Shown here one piece after another: positions 51,718-58,737 of a stretch of DNA of 64,000 bases. A program made the translations under genes and the position numbers. Numbering within the stretch: the first letter of the stretch is position 1; every line of letters begins with the position of its first letter. The DNA lies in assembly GCA_017307955.1 (NCBI GenBank), contig JAFKFV010000019.1, positions 62,001 to 126,000 on the forward strand. Reading direction: 5' to 3'. Below the pieces are notes generated by a model that had not been told where the DNA came from, searched no databases, and saw only the letters and a program-made list of their open reading frames with translations. This stretch comes from Allobosea sp. (GTDB lineage: Bacteria; Pseudomonadota; Alphaproteobacteria; Rhizobiales; Kaistiaceae).

Positions 51718-52473
51718 ATGCCGAAGCACCTCATCTCCTTCCAGCTCTATTCCGCGCGCAATTTTCCGCCGCTCGAGACCGTTCTCGAGGGCCTGGCGAA
51801 GATCGGCTATGACGCGGTCGAGCCCTATTACCCGCTCTATGGCGACGACGCTGCCGGCTATCGCGCCAAGGTCGACGCGGCCGGCCTCAAGACGCCGACC
51901 TTCCATGCGCCGCTCGACGGCGTGACCGGCGACACCGCCCGCTTCATCGACATCGCCAAGACGATCGGCGCCCACACCATCGTCATTCCCTATATCGGCG
52001 CCGACGACCGGCCGACCGATGTCGACGGCTGGAAGAAGCTCGGCGAGACGCTGGCGAAGACCGCCGAGACGGCCAAGGCCGCCGGCCTCGGCCTCGGCTA
52101 TCACAATCACGACTTCGAATATGCGACGCTGGCCGACGGCTCGCGTCCGATCGACCACCTGATCGGCAATGGCGTCGCCTCGGAGCTCGACCTCGGCTGG
52201 GTGGCGCGCGCCGGCAAGGATGTCGCGCCGGAGATCGACCGCCTCGCCTCCGAGATCATCGCCTTCCACATCAAGGACATCGCCCCCGCCGGCACGACGG
52301 CCGAGGACGGCTGGGCGGATGTCGGCCAGGGCATTGTCGACTGGGCGGGCCTGTGGCCGCACATCGCCAAGGCGCCGAAGGCCGGCGTGCTCGTCGCCGA
52401 GCATGACAATCCGGCCGACTGGAAGCGCTTCGCCGAGCGTTCCTTCGCCGCCATCAAGTCCTTCGCCGTCTGA
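51718..52473 (+). CDS. Sugar phosphate isomerase/epimerase family TIM-barrel protein
   Basis: A 251-residue AP-endonuclease-2/xylose-isomerase-like TIM barrel. The barrel pattern is visible in EGLAKIGYDAVEPYYPLYG, IGYHNHDFEY-like GLGYHNHDFEYATL (metal-binding His), ELDLGWVARAGKDVA, AFHIKDIAPAG (His, Asp) and VLVAEHDNP. These metal ligands fit a divalent-metal isomerase or epimerase of a sugar or inositol derivative. ATG 51718 is preferred; the reading from 51664 lies in the spacer. It is followed 11 bases later by a Gfo/Idh/MocA oxidoreductase, a pairing typical of keto-sugar pathways. Confidence 0.88.
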   Translation: MPKHLISFQLYSARNFPPLETVLEGLAKIGYDAVEPYYPLYGDDAAGYRAKVDAAGLKTPTFHAPLDGVTGDTARFIDIAKTIGAHTIVIPYIGADDRPTDVDGWKKLGETLAKTAETAKAAGLGLGYHNHDFEYATLADGSRPIDHLIGNGVASELDLGWVARAGKDVAPEIDRLASEIIAFHIKDIAPAGTTAEDGWADVGQGIVDWAGLWPHIAKAPKAGVLVAEHDNPADWKRFAERSFAAIKSFAV

Positions 52474-52484
52474 GGCCCGCCACC

Positions 52485-53627
52485 ATGTCCACCATCCACA
52501 AGATCGGCCTGATCGGCGCCGGCAACATCTCGCAGGCCTATCTGAAGCTGGCGCCGCTCTTCCCGAGCACCAAGATCGTCGCCGTGGCGGATATCGCCCC
52601 GGAAGCGGCCAAGAAGCGGGCCGACGAGTTCGGCGTGCGCGCGCTGACCGTCGACGAGCTGCTCAAGGACGAGGAAATCGACACGGTCATCAACCTGACC
52701 ATTCCCTCGGCCCATTACGAGATCAGCCACGCGATCCTGTCGGCCGGCAAGCATGCCTATTCCGAGAAGCCCTTCGCGCTCAGCGTCGAGGACGGCAAGA
52801 AGCTGGTCGCCGAGGGCGACGCGCGCGGGCTGAAGCTCGGCAGCGCGCCGGACACCTTCCTCGGCGGCGGCGGCCAGACGGCGCGCAAGCTGCTCGACGA
52901 CGGCACCATCGGCCGCATCGTCTCCGGCACCATGCATGTCATGAGCCACGGCATGGAGCACTGGCACCCCAATCCGGGCTTCTTCTTCCAGCCCGGCGGC
53001 GGCCCGATCCTCGATCTCGGCCCCTATTACATCGCCGCGATGGTCAACCTGATCGGACCGGTCAGCCATGTCGCCGCCTTCGCCTCGAAGGGCTTCGAGG
53101 AACGGCTCGTGACCGCCGAGGGTCCGCTCAAGGGCAAGACCGTCCCGGTCGGCACGCCGACGACCATCAATGCCGTGCTCGAGTTCAAGACCGGCGCGCA
53201 GGTGACGCTCGCAGCGAGCTGGGACGTGTGGAAGCACGGCCACGTCAATCCGATCGAGCTCTACGGCACCGAGGGTTCGATGCTGGTGCCCGACCCGAAC
53301 TTCTTCGGCGGCACCGTGCAGTATTCCGCGCGCAGCGGCGACTATATCCCCGTCGACACCTCGTCGGCGCCGTTCGGCAAGGGCAATTGGGGCGCCGACC
53401 AGGGCCATGCGAACTATCGCATGCTCGGCGTCGCCGACATGCTGGATGCCGCCGAACAGGGCCGCGAGCCGCGCTGCTCCGGCCGTGTGGCGCTGCATGC
53501 GCTCGACGTGATGATTTCGATCCTCGACGCCGCAGTCAGCCGCAACGTGGTCACGCTCTCGACGACCGTCGAGCGCCCTGCCCCGCTCACGGTCGCGGAT
53601 GCCGACCGGCTGCTCACGACGCGCTGA
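52485..53627 (+). CDS. Gfo/Idh/MocA family oxidoreductase
   Basis: A 380-residue NAD(P)-dependent dehydrogenase. The N-terminal Rossmann fold has GLIGAGNISQAYLKLAPLFP (Gly-x-Gly-x-x-Gly-like) and the family signature AILSAGKHAYSEKPFAL, with Lys of E-K-P as a catalytic residue. The C-terminal alpha/beta domain includes FFFQPGGGPILDLGPYYIAA, where the D-L-G-P-Y-Y segment is typical. It should oxidise or reduce a sugar or sugar derivative imported by the upstream transporter. It is the last gene of the operon and is followed by a strong terminator. Confidence 0.92.
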   Translation: MSTIHKIGLIGAGNISQAYLKLAPLFPSTKIVAVADIAPEAAKKRADEFGVRALTVDELLKDEEIDTVINLTIPSAHYEISHAILSAGKHAYSEKPFALSVEDGKKLVAEGDARGLKLGSAPDTFLGGGGQTARKLLDDGTIGRIVSGTMHVMSHGMEHWHPNPGFFFQPGGGPILDLGPYYIAAMVNLIGPVSHVAAFASKGFEERLVTAEGPLKGKTVPVGTPTTINAVLEFKTGAQVTLAASWDVWKHGHVNPIELYGTEGSMLVPDPNFFGGTVQYSARSGDYIPVDTSSAPFGKGNWGADQGHANYRMLGVADMLDAAEQGREPRCSGRVALHALDVMISILDAAVSRNVVTLSTTVERPAPLTVADADRLLTTR

Positions 53628-53654
53628 GCCGGCGCAAACAGCTTCCTCCGAACT

Positions 53655-53681
53655 GGGGCCGCGCGAGCGGCCCCTTTTCTT
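53655..53681 (+). terminator. Terminator of the sugar ABC operon
   Basis: A perfect 8-bp stem, GGGGCCGC (53655-53662) with GCGGCCCC (53667-53674), loop GCGA, followed by TTTTCTTTG. It lies between the operon and the convergent ATP-grasp gene. Confidence 0.85.
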
Positions 53682-53687
53682 TGAGGG

Positions 53688-54659
53688 CTAAGGCCGCGGC
53701 GGCGACCAGTCCTTGTCGGTCAGCGCCTCGCGATGCAGCCGGACGCGCTCGGTCGGCTCCCAGGGAATCGGCGTGCCGTCGCCGCTGTCGATCGACCAGA
53801 AGGCCTCGGCCATGCGGCGGCGACCGATCGCCAGCGTCTCGTCGCGGATCGGCCATCGCTGCGCCTTGGGCAGCCAGATCGACGGATTGGTGTTGATCTC
53901 GTAGATGACCGGCCGCCCTGCGACCGTTGCATGGTCGGCGCGGCCATAATCGATGCCGGCGATGCGGAACGCCTCGCCGATGACCTCCGGACATTCATTG
54001 GCGAGCACGCGGCGATGCTCGTCGCGCGCCAGCCATTCCGGCGGCTTGAGGCCGCGGCCATATTTCACCATCCAGTGCGGCTCGGTGATGTGATGGTCGA
54101 GATAGACATGGTCGCCGATATGGAACGAGCCGAACTTGCGCCAGAAGCCCTCGCCGGCCGGTTCGCCGCAGAACTCGATCACCACGAGGCCGCGGCGCGG
54201 GCGGCCGGCTGCGACGCCCTCGGCGAGGAAGGCATCGAGTTCCTCCTGTGACTGGATGAGATCGGAAACGGCCGTCTTGTGGTCGTTGTCGTTGCGCACG
54301 AAGACCGGAAAGCGCTCCGGCTTCGGATCGTCCTCGGCGCGGTAGATGTTGAACGGATTGATGCCGGCGCGCTTCAGCTTGCGCAGCAGTTCGTAGCGGG
54401 TCGGCACCACGGCCGGATCGTTGAGGCAGCGGAGTCCCGCCGCGCGCAGCGAGCGGAAGAGTTCGGAGGCGAGCAGCAGTTCGAAGGGCGAGAGGCGCTC
54501 GATATCGGTGAAGATGACGGTCGCGGCGGGGATGCGCTGCGCGCGCAAGACCGCGTCATAGCTGAGCGCCATGGTCTTCGGGATCGGAACGCCGAGCGCA
54601 TCGGCGACCAGCGTGCCGACGGTCACCTGATGGCCGCGCGTCGTCAGAAACAGGATCAT
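53688..54659 (-). CDS. ATP-grasp family enzyme, candidate peptide-modifying ligase
   Basis: A 323-residue ATP-grasp fold protein. Visible hallmarks are FPVFVRNDNDHKTA (nucleotide-binding strand, about 118-130), the adenine-contacting LVVIEFCGE (158-166), RKFGSFHIGDHVYLDHHI (174-191), GIDYGRADHA (235-244) and the metal-binding YEINTNPSI (253-261, Glu254 and Asn256). ATG 54659 has AGGGGG 8 bases upstream; the reading from 54725 extends into the promoter. ATP-grasp enzymes join a carboxylate to an amine or hydroxyl. The divergent neighbours are a row of small peptide genes and an HExxH enzyme, so a role as RiPP (graspetide-like) ligase is a plausible guess. It could also be an unrelated RimK-like ligase. 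Confidence 0.8.
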   Translation of the reverse strand: MILFLTTRGHQVTVGTLVADALGVPIPKTMALSYDAVLRAQRIPAATVIFTDIERLSPFELLLASELFRSLRAAGLRCLNDPAVVPTRYELLRKLKRAGINPFNIYRAEDDPKPERFPVFVRNDNDHKTAVSDLIQSQEELDAFLAEGVAAGRPRRGLVVIEFCGEPAGEGFWRKFGSFHIGDHVYLDHHITEPHWMVKYGRGLKPPEWLARDEHRRVLANECPEVIGEAFRIAGIDYGRADHATVAGRPVIYEINTNPSIWLPKAQRWPIRDETLAIGRRRMAEAFWSIDSGDGTPIPWEPTERVRLHREALTDKDWSPPRP

Positions 54660-54835
54660 CGCCGGCCCCCTGAGCGGGCCGAGCCGGCGCCGCAGCGAAG
54701 ACGATTGCGCAACAGTAAGAACCATGTAACGCTAACCATCGCGGATCGCCCGGGGCAAGCTGAGTGATGTCGATTCGCGATCCATCCACCGCTTGTTCTG
54801 TATTGCGACCACGCATGACTGCAGGGGGAACCGTC

Positions 54836-55048
54836 GTGTCCGACATTGCCAAGAATACCCGCGAGAGCCTCGCGCAGAGCAGCCTGTTCGGCTTCTCCGG
54901 CACCGGCCGCAGCACCGCGGCGCGTCGCGCGGGCAAGGAAGCCGGGCTCGACCTTCCGACTGACGAAGCTGCGATCCTGCAGGCGCTGAACGAGGCTCCC
55001 GCCGAGGCCGACGAGGCGGCGCCGGCGGAGGGTAGCGAGACCGTCTGA
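54836..55048 (+). CDS. Small peptide gene 1, candidate RiPP precursor
   Basis: A 70-residue peptide. The start GTG 54836 is fixed by AGGGGGA 6 bases upstream (54823-54829). It has the three shared motifs: SLAQSSLFGF, then GRSTAARRAGKE, then DEAAILQALNEAP, and a tail rich in Ala and Glu that ends SETV. There is no signal peptide and no membrane helix. The same three motifs occur in the next two genes, so these are paralogues. I found no Cys, which excludes lanthionine or thiazole chemistry. Ser/Thr and Asp/Glu side chains would suit ester or amide cross-links by an ATP-grasp enzyme. An ATG at 54815 is a less likely start. Confidence 0.68.
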   Translation: MSDIAKNTRESLAQSSLFGFSGTGRSTAARRAGKEAGLDLPTDEAAILQALNEAPAEADEAAPAEGSETV

Positions 55049-55105
55049 GCGGCATGATCGCCAGCTTCGGCCGGACCTCAATGTAAGAGAGGGAGGGAGA
55101 CAGTC

Positions 55106-55351
55106 ATGGCCGTGATCGGCAGGACGCTTCGTGAGCAATTGGCCGAGCAGGCGCTGTTCGGCTTCGAGACAGCGAGTTGGGGCGGCGTTCCGGCTTCCGG
55201 CCGGCGCACGATCTCGCGCCGCGGCGGCAAGGAGCCGCCGATGGAAGACGCGCTCCTCGACGAAGGCGCGATCCTCAACGACCTCAACCGGGTCGAGACC
55301 GCGGCAGCGGAGGTGGCACCGCAGGCTGGAGAAGACCAGGCCGAGGCATGA
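55106..55351 (+). CDS. Small peptide gene 2, candidate RiPP precursor
   Basis: An 81-residue peptide with ATG 55106 after GGGAGGGA. The motifs are EQLAEQALFGFE, SGRRTISRRGGKE and DEGAILNDLNRVET, with an acidic Ala/Gln/Glu tail. Compared with copies 1 and 3 there is an insertion, ETASWGGVPA, between the LFGF and RRG motifs. The stop codon lies within GCATGATC, a sequence that also follows copies 1 and 3. No cysteine is present. The 57-base spacer to copy 1 contains only the ribosome-binding site. Confidence 0.68.
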   Translation: MAVIGRTLREQLAEQALFGFETASWGGVPASGRRTISRRGGKEPPMEDALLDEGAILNDLNRVETAAAEVAPQAGEDQAEA

Positions 55352-55517
55352 TCTTCGCCTCAGGCGCTCCGTTGCTCATAGATTTGCCCTGATCTCTGCA
55401 ATTCGCCTTGCGGACCATCAGGCAACGTGCAAGCCTGCCGAAGTTGTTCTTCAATGACCGCCGCGTGGCTCGGCTGTCATGTCATCCCCGAGACTCTTCA
55501 ACATCAGGAAGATCCCC

Positions 55518-55745
55518 ATGACATCCAGAACCGAATCCGCCCGCAACCTGCTTTCGTCTGCGCAGCTCTTCGGCTTCAACGACGGCGCGCGGTCCACGAT
55601 CGCCCGCCGCGGTCTCCCGAAGGGTGGCAGCGAGGAAACGCGGCTCGACGAGATGCAGATTCTCGAGACGCTGAACGGGGTCCAGACCGCCGAGGCCGAA
55701 CTCCCGGCGGGCGAGGACAAGCCGGCCTCGACCGAGGCGGCGTGA
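55518..55745 (+). CDS. Small peptide gene 3, candidate RiPP precursor
   Basis: A 75-residue peptide with ATG 55518 after AGGAAGA. The motifs are ARNLLSSAQLFGFN, GARSTIARRGLPKGG and DEMQILETLNGVQT, with the tail ending TEAA. It is separated from copy 2 by 166 bases with no visible gene, so it may have its own promoter or a partial terminator upstream. No cysteine is present. In-frame upstream residues back to 55479 are not conserved among the copies and are probably untranslated. Confidence 0.67.
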   Translation: MTSRTESARNLLSSAQLFGFNDGARSTIARRGLPKGGSEETRLDEMQILETLNGVQTAEAELPAGEDKPASTEAA

Positions 55746-55870
55746 TCGCATGATCTTGCGCGGGATAGCTTCGCGTTCCCGCGCATCCGATGGCCGGCGG
55801 CGGCGCGCTGGGCAATGCCTCCGGTCCACTCACCTGACTTGAGACCAACCGATCAACGAAGGGGCTGAGA

Positions 55871-55993
55871 ATGGACAAAGCAATGGGGCTGCCGGTTCAG
55901 ATGGACGAGGAAGCCGTGATCCTCGCGCTCAACAGCGAGGCGCCGGAGGCAGCGGCGGCCGAGGCTTCGGACGAGACGGCCGCGAGCGCTTAG
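55871..55993 (+). CDS. Small peptide gene 4, shortened precursor-like peptide
   Basis: A 40-residue peptide, MDKAMGLPV then MDEEAVILALNSEAPE and an Ala/Glu/Ser/Thr tail ending DETAASA. It keeps the third motif (DE..IL.LN) and the acidic tail but lacks LFGF and the RRG region. ATG 55871 is preceded by AAGGGGC (from 55858). It is too short for routine gene calling. It may be an N-terminally truncated paralogue or a real minimal peptide. The HExxH enzyme begins 36 bases after its stop. Confidence 0.55.
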   Translation: MDKAMGLPVQMDEEAVILALNSEAPEAAAAEASDETAASA

Positions 55994-56028
55994 GCGCCGG
56001 TCGACAGCGTCTGATCTGAAAGCGCGTC

Positions 56029-57048
56029 ATGGTTGAAGAAGCGGCAACCGTTCATTTCGGCTATGACGCGGATGCAATCCGCGCGGCCGCGCTCGACCGG
56101 CGCGTCCGCGGCAATCTCGCGGCGAGCCTCGGCGCCATCGCGGACGCCCTCGCCAGAAACGGCTTCATGGGCGCGCATGCGCTGCATGAACTGGCGGAGC
56201 GTGTCACGGTCGGCCCCGTCCGGCCGCTGGTCTTCGCCCTCTATACCTCGCTCGTCGATGCGATCCAGTCGGACGACGACGAAGCGGTGGCACGCGGCGT
56301 CGAGCGCCTCGCGGCCGTTGACCGCGACGCCGCGGTGATGCTGCGCATCGTCGATCTCTTCGGCGAGGAACTTGGCACGGAAGCCTCCGAGCTCTATGCG
56401 ATCCTGCTCGACGACGATCCGGATGCGCCGGTCGCGATCAGCGGCGTCGGCAGCGAGGCCTTCACCTCCGGGCGCGCCCGCGTTCTCGACGCCCTCGCCC
56501 TGCTCGATAGCGCAGCGCCTGCCTTCGGCGCCGAAGTCAGGGTCTTCTGCAACGAGATCGTCTTTGCCGGCAGCGCGACGGGATTTGGGGCCAATTCCTT
56601 CTCCAGCGCTTCGAGTCCCTATCTCTGGGGCGGCATCCAGCTCGATCCTGCCCGGGCAAGCCGGATCGCGCTGGCCGAGACGCTGGTCCACGAGGCCTCG
56701 CACACGCTGCTGAACGGCCTCGTTGACGCGGGGGAACTCTCGACCAATCCGAAGGACGCGCGCTATTCCTCGCCGCTCCGCGTCGATGCGCGGCCGATGG
56801 ACGGCATCATCCACGCCACCTATGTGCTCGGCCGCATGGGGATGGCGCTGGCAGAGATCGCCGAGGCGGGCGACCTGACGGATGCAGAGCGGGCCGACGT
56901 GGCGAAGCGCCGGCGCGAGAACGCCGCGCTCTTCCAGCAGGGTCTCGCGACGATCCGCGAGCACGGGAAGCTGACGCCGTCCGGCGCGAAGGCGCTCGAA
57001 GGCTGCTTCGCGCTCGGAAGTCGCTCCCCCGAAAACGCAGAAGCCTAG
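56029..57048 (+). CDS. HExxH-motif putative peptide-modifying enzyme (aKG-HExxH beta-hydroxylase-like)
   Basis: A 339-residue soluble, mostly helical protein. The metal site is His221-Glu222-Ala-Ser-His225 in LVHEASHTLLNGLVD. A likely third ligand is His262 in DGIIHATY, inside the conserved-looking DARYSSPLRVDARPMDGIIH segment. From memory this pattern matches the HExxH modification family (TIGR04267-like), which includes 2-oxoglutarate/Fe peptide beta-hydroxylases found in RiPP gene clusters. It directly follows the peptide genes and so most likely acts on them. The start ATG 56029 has a weak ribosome-binding site. It shares CTAG with the convergent gene, the two stops overlapping. An ordinary metalloprotease is the alternative. 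Confidence 0.78.
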   Translation: MVEEAATVHFGYDADAIRAAALDRRVRGNLAASLGAIADALARNGFMGAHALHELAERVTVGPVRPLVFALYTSLVDAIQSDDDEAVARGVERLAAVDRDAAVMLRIVDLFGEELGTEASELYAILLDDDPDAPVAISGVGSEAFTSGRARVLDALALLDSAAPAFGAEVRVFCNEIVFAGSATGFGANSFSSASSPYLWGGIQLDPARASRIALAETLVHEASHTLLNGLVDAGELSTNPKDARYSSPLRVDARPMDGIIHATYVLGRMGMALAEIAEAGDLTDAERADVAKRRRENAALFQQGLATIREHGKLTPSGAKALEGCFALGSRSPENAEA

Positions 57049-57500
57049 TTCGCGGCAGGCTTCGCCAGCGGGGCGCGGTCGGCGGGCGGCAGGGCCAGCA
57101 CCGCGTCGAAGGTTCGCGACTGGATCTGCTCCTGCATGGCACCGACTTCCAGCCGGATCTCGCGCAGATTGGCGTCAATGGCGGCGCGGTCGGGCTGAGG
57201 CGCCGCGGCGAGCGTCGCGAGTTCGGCGCGGAGCGTCTTCAGCCGCTCGATCCGCGCCAGGATGTCGGGCTTCAGGCTTGCGAGCGAGGTCTGGATCTTG
57301 TCGACGGCCTCGGGCGGCAGCCTATCCTTCAGCCAGCGCAACTCCATGCGCACCACGCGCGGGCTGCCGTCGCCCTTGCGTATGCCGATGCGCTCGGTGA
57401 CGAAGGCGCCGAGCACGAAGGCGTTGACGGCCAGCGACAGGACGAGCGCCACCCAGAGCCAGGAAATGCGCCGGCGCCGCGGCTGAAGCGTCGCTGTCAT
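57045..57500 (-). CDS. Periplasmic heavy-metal sensor / Spy-CnrX-like protein
   Basis: A 151-residue protein with a basic N-terminus, one membrane helix (about ISWLWVALVLSLAVNAFVLG) and a helical periplasmic domain containing MELRWLKDRLPPEAVDKIQT and ANLREIRLEVGAMQEQIQSR, the LTxxQ-like hairpin of the Spy/CpxP/CnrX (zinc resistance) fold. It probably senses metal or misfolded proteins and passes the signal to the adjoining anti-sigma factor. ATG 57500 overlaps that gene's stop by four bases. It is the last gene of the efflux-sigma operon. Confidence 0.82.
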   Translation of the reverse strand: MTATLQPRRRRISWLWVALVLSLAVNAFVLGAFVTERIGIRKGDGSPRVVRMELRWLKDRLPPEAVDKIQTSLASLKPDILARIERLKTLRAELATLAAAPQPDRAAIDANLREIRLEVGAMQEQIQSRTFDAVLALPPADRAPLAKPAAN

Positions 57501-58003
57501 CAGAAGCCGAGCTCGGACGGTCCGAACAGCAGGGGATCGAGCTGGACGGTGCTGGCGACGCGGATATCGTCGTCGGCCGGCAAGAGGAAAAGGCTGGACG
57601 CGCCGCCGAGCGCGCCCGCGACGAGGACGATCGCCGCGGCCGCGGCGATCCGCCTTGTCCAGCGCACCGGCTGCGGCGTGATCTGCGCCATCACACCGGC
57701 GCGGATGCGGGCGAGCGGCCCGGCCTCGATGCGGCTGTCGAGCGCCGCGGCGGCGACTTCGAGGCGCTGGTCGAGCACGACGGCATCGTCGCGATAGGCG
57801 CGGAAGGCACGGTCGGAGAGCAGCGCCGCCCGCGCCCGCTGCGCCATCGCTGCGTCGGGCCACAGACCCGGATCGGGTCCCCAGCGGTCGACGGCGTCGC
57901 GCAGTCCGGTCGGCCGCGGATGAAGCTCAGCGCTCGGATCACGGCGTCCCTCATGCGCGTCGTGGAAACCGAGAGGGTCCTGGATATCGTCGAAGTCGGT
58001 CAT
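57500..58003 (-). CDS. Anti-sigma factor-like membrane protein (CnrY-like position)
   Basis: A 167-residue protein with a cytoplasmic part rich in Asp, Arg and Ala (residues 1-115), one membrane helix (about RIAAAAAIVLVAGALGGASSLF) and a short periplasmic tail. It resembles no named family strongly, but its place between an ECF sigma gene and a CnrX-like sensor gene, and its one-helix layout, fit an anti-sigma factor. ATG 58003 lies two bases after the sigma stop. A TTG at 58015 is possible but lies inside the sigma gene. Confidence 0.75.
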   Translation of the reverse strand: MTDFDDIQDPLGFHDAHEGRRDPSAELHPRPTGLRDAVDRWGPDPGLWPDAAMAQRARAALLSDRAFRAYRDDAVVLDQRLEVAAAALDSRIEAGPLARIRAGVMAQITPQPVRWTRRIAAAAAIVLVAGALGGASSLFLLPADDDIRVASTVQLDPLLFGPSELGF

Positions 58004-58005
58004 GA

Positions 58006-58734
58006 TCAGGTCCAATCCTCCCCGTCCTCGTCCCTTTGTCCCGCCAGAAGGCCGCGCAGGCGCCGCCTCGCTCGTGCGAGCAGGGATTCGTAGGCATGTT
58101 CGCTCATGCCCATGATGGCCGAGGCTTCCGCCTGGCCGAGCTCCTGGAAATGCGCCAGCACGATCACCGCCCGCTGCCGGTCCGGCATGCGGTCGAGCGC
58201 CTCATGGACGAGGCGGACATCCTCGATCCGCGACAGCTGGCGCTCGGGCGAAGGCGCCTCGTCCTCGAGCACGTCGTCGAGATCGTCGATGTCGACATGC
58301 GGACGGCGGCGGCGCAGGCGGTCGATCGACAGGCGATAGGCGACCTGGTGCAGCCAGGTGCCGATGCGGGCGCGCGGCTCCCAGCCATCGGCATTGCGCC
58401 AGAGGCGGATGAGCGCCTCCTGCACGACCTCCTCGGCCTCGCCGAGATCGCAGAGGACGGCGGCGACGAAGCGCGTCAGGCGCGGCGATTCGGCGGTGAT
58501 GACGCGCCCGAAGGCTTCGTCGTCGCCGGCCGCGACCGCCCGCATCAGCCTGTCATCGGCGCGGATCGCGGCATCCGCTGCGCTGTCGCTTCGATCCCCC
58601 ACGGGTGAATTATCGCCTTTCGTCCCGGCCTCTCGGTCAGCCGGCTCCACCCTACCGCCCTCGATCAGACGATAGCGCATCGGCGGGCTTCGGCCAGCCT
58701 CGCTTTTCGCTCCGGTTGCGGTGAGGGACGGCAT
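58006..58734 (-). CDS. ECF sigma factor (CnrH/RpoE-like)
   Basis: A sigma factor of 242 residues with an N-terminal extension of about 55 residues. Region 2 is AGDDEAFGRVITAESPRLTR and EAEEVVQEALIRLWRNADGW, then IGTWLHQVAYRLSIDRLRRR. Region 4 is MPDRQRAVIVLAHFQELGQA and EHAYESLLARARRRLRGLLA. Together with the downstream anti-sigma and sensor genes it makes a CnrY-CnrX-CnrH-like three-protein switch. ATG 58734 is three bases after the RND pump stop, so it is cotranscribed; an internal start at 58680 (ATG) is possible. Confidence 0.88.
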   Translation of the reverse strand: MPSLTATGAKSEAGRSPPMRYRLIEGGRVEPADREAGTKGDNSPVGDRSDSAADAAIRADDRLMRAVAAGDDEAFGRVITAESPRLTRFVAAVLCDLGEAEEVVQEALIRLWRNADGWEPRARIGTWLHQVAYRLSIDRLRRRRPHVDIDDLDDVLEDEAPSPERQLSRIEDVRLVHEALDRMPDRQRAVIVLAHFQELGQAEASAIMGMSEHAYESLLARARRRLRGLLAGQRDEDGEDWT

Positions 58735-58737
58735 GGC

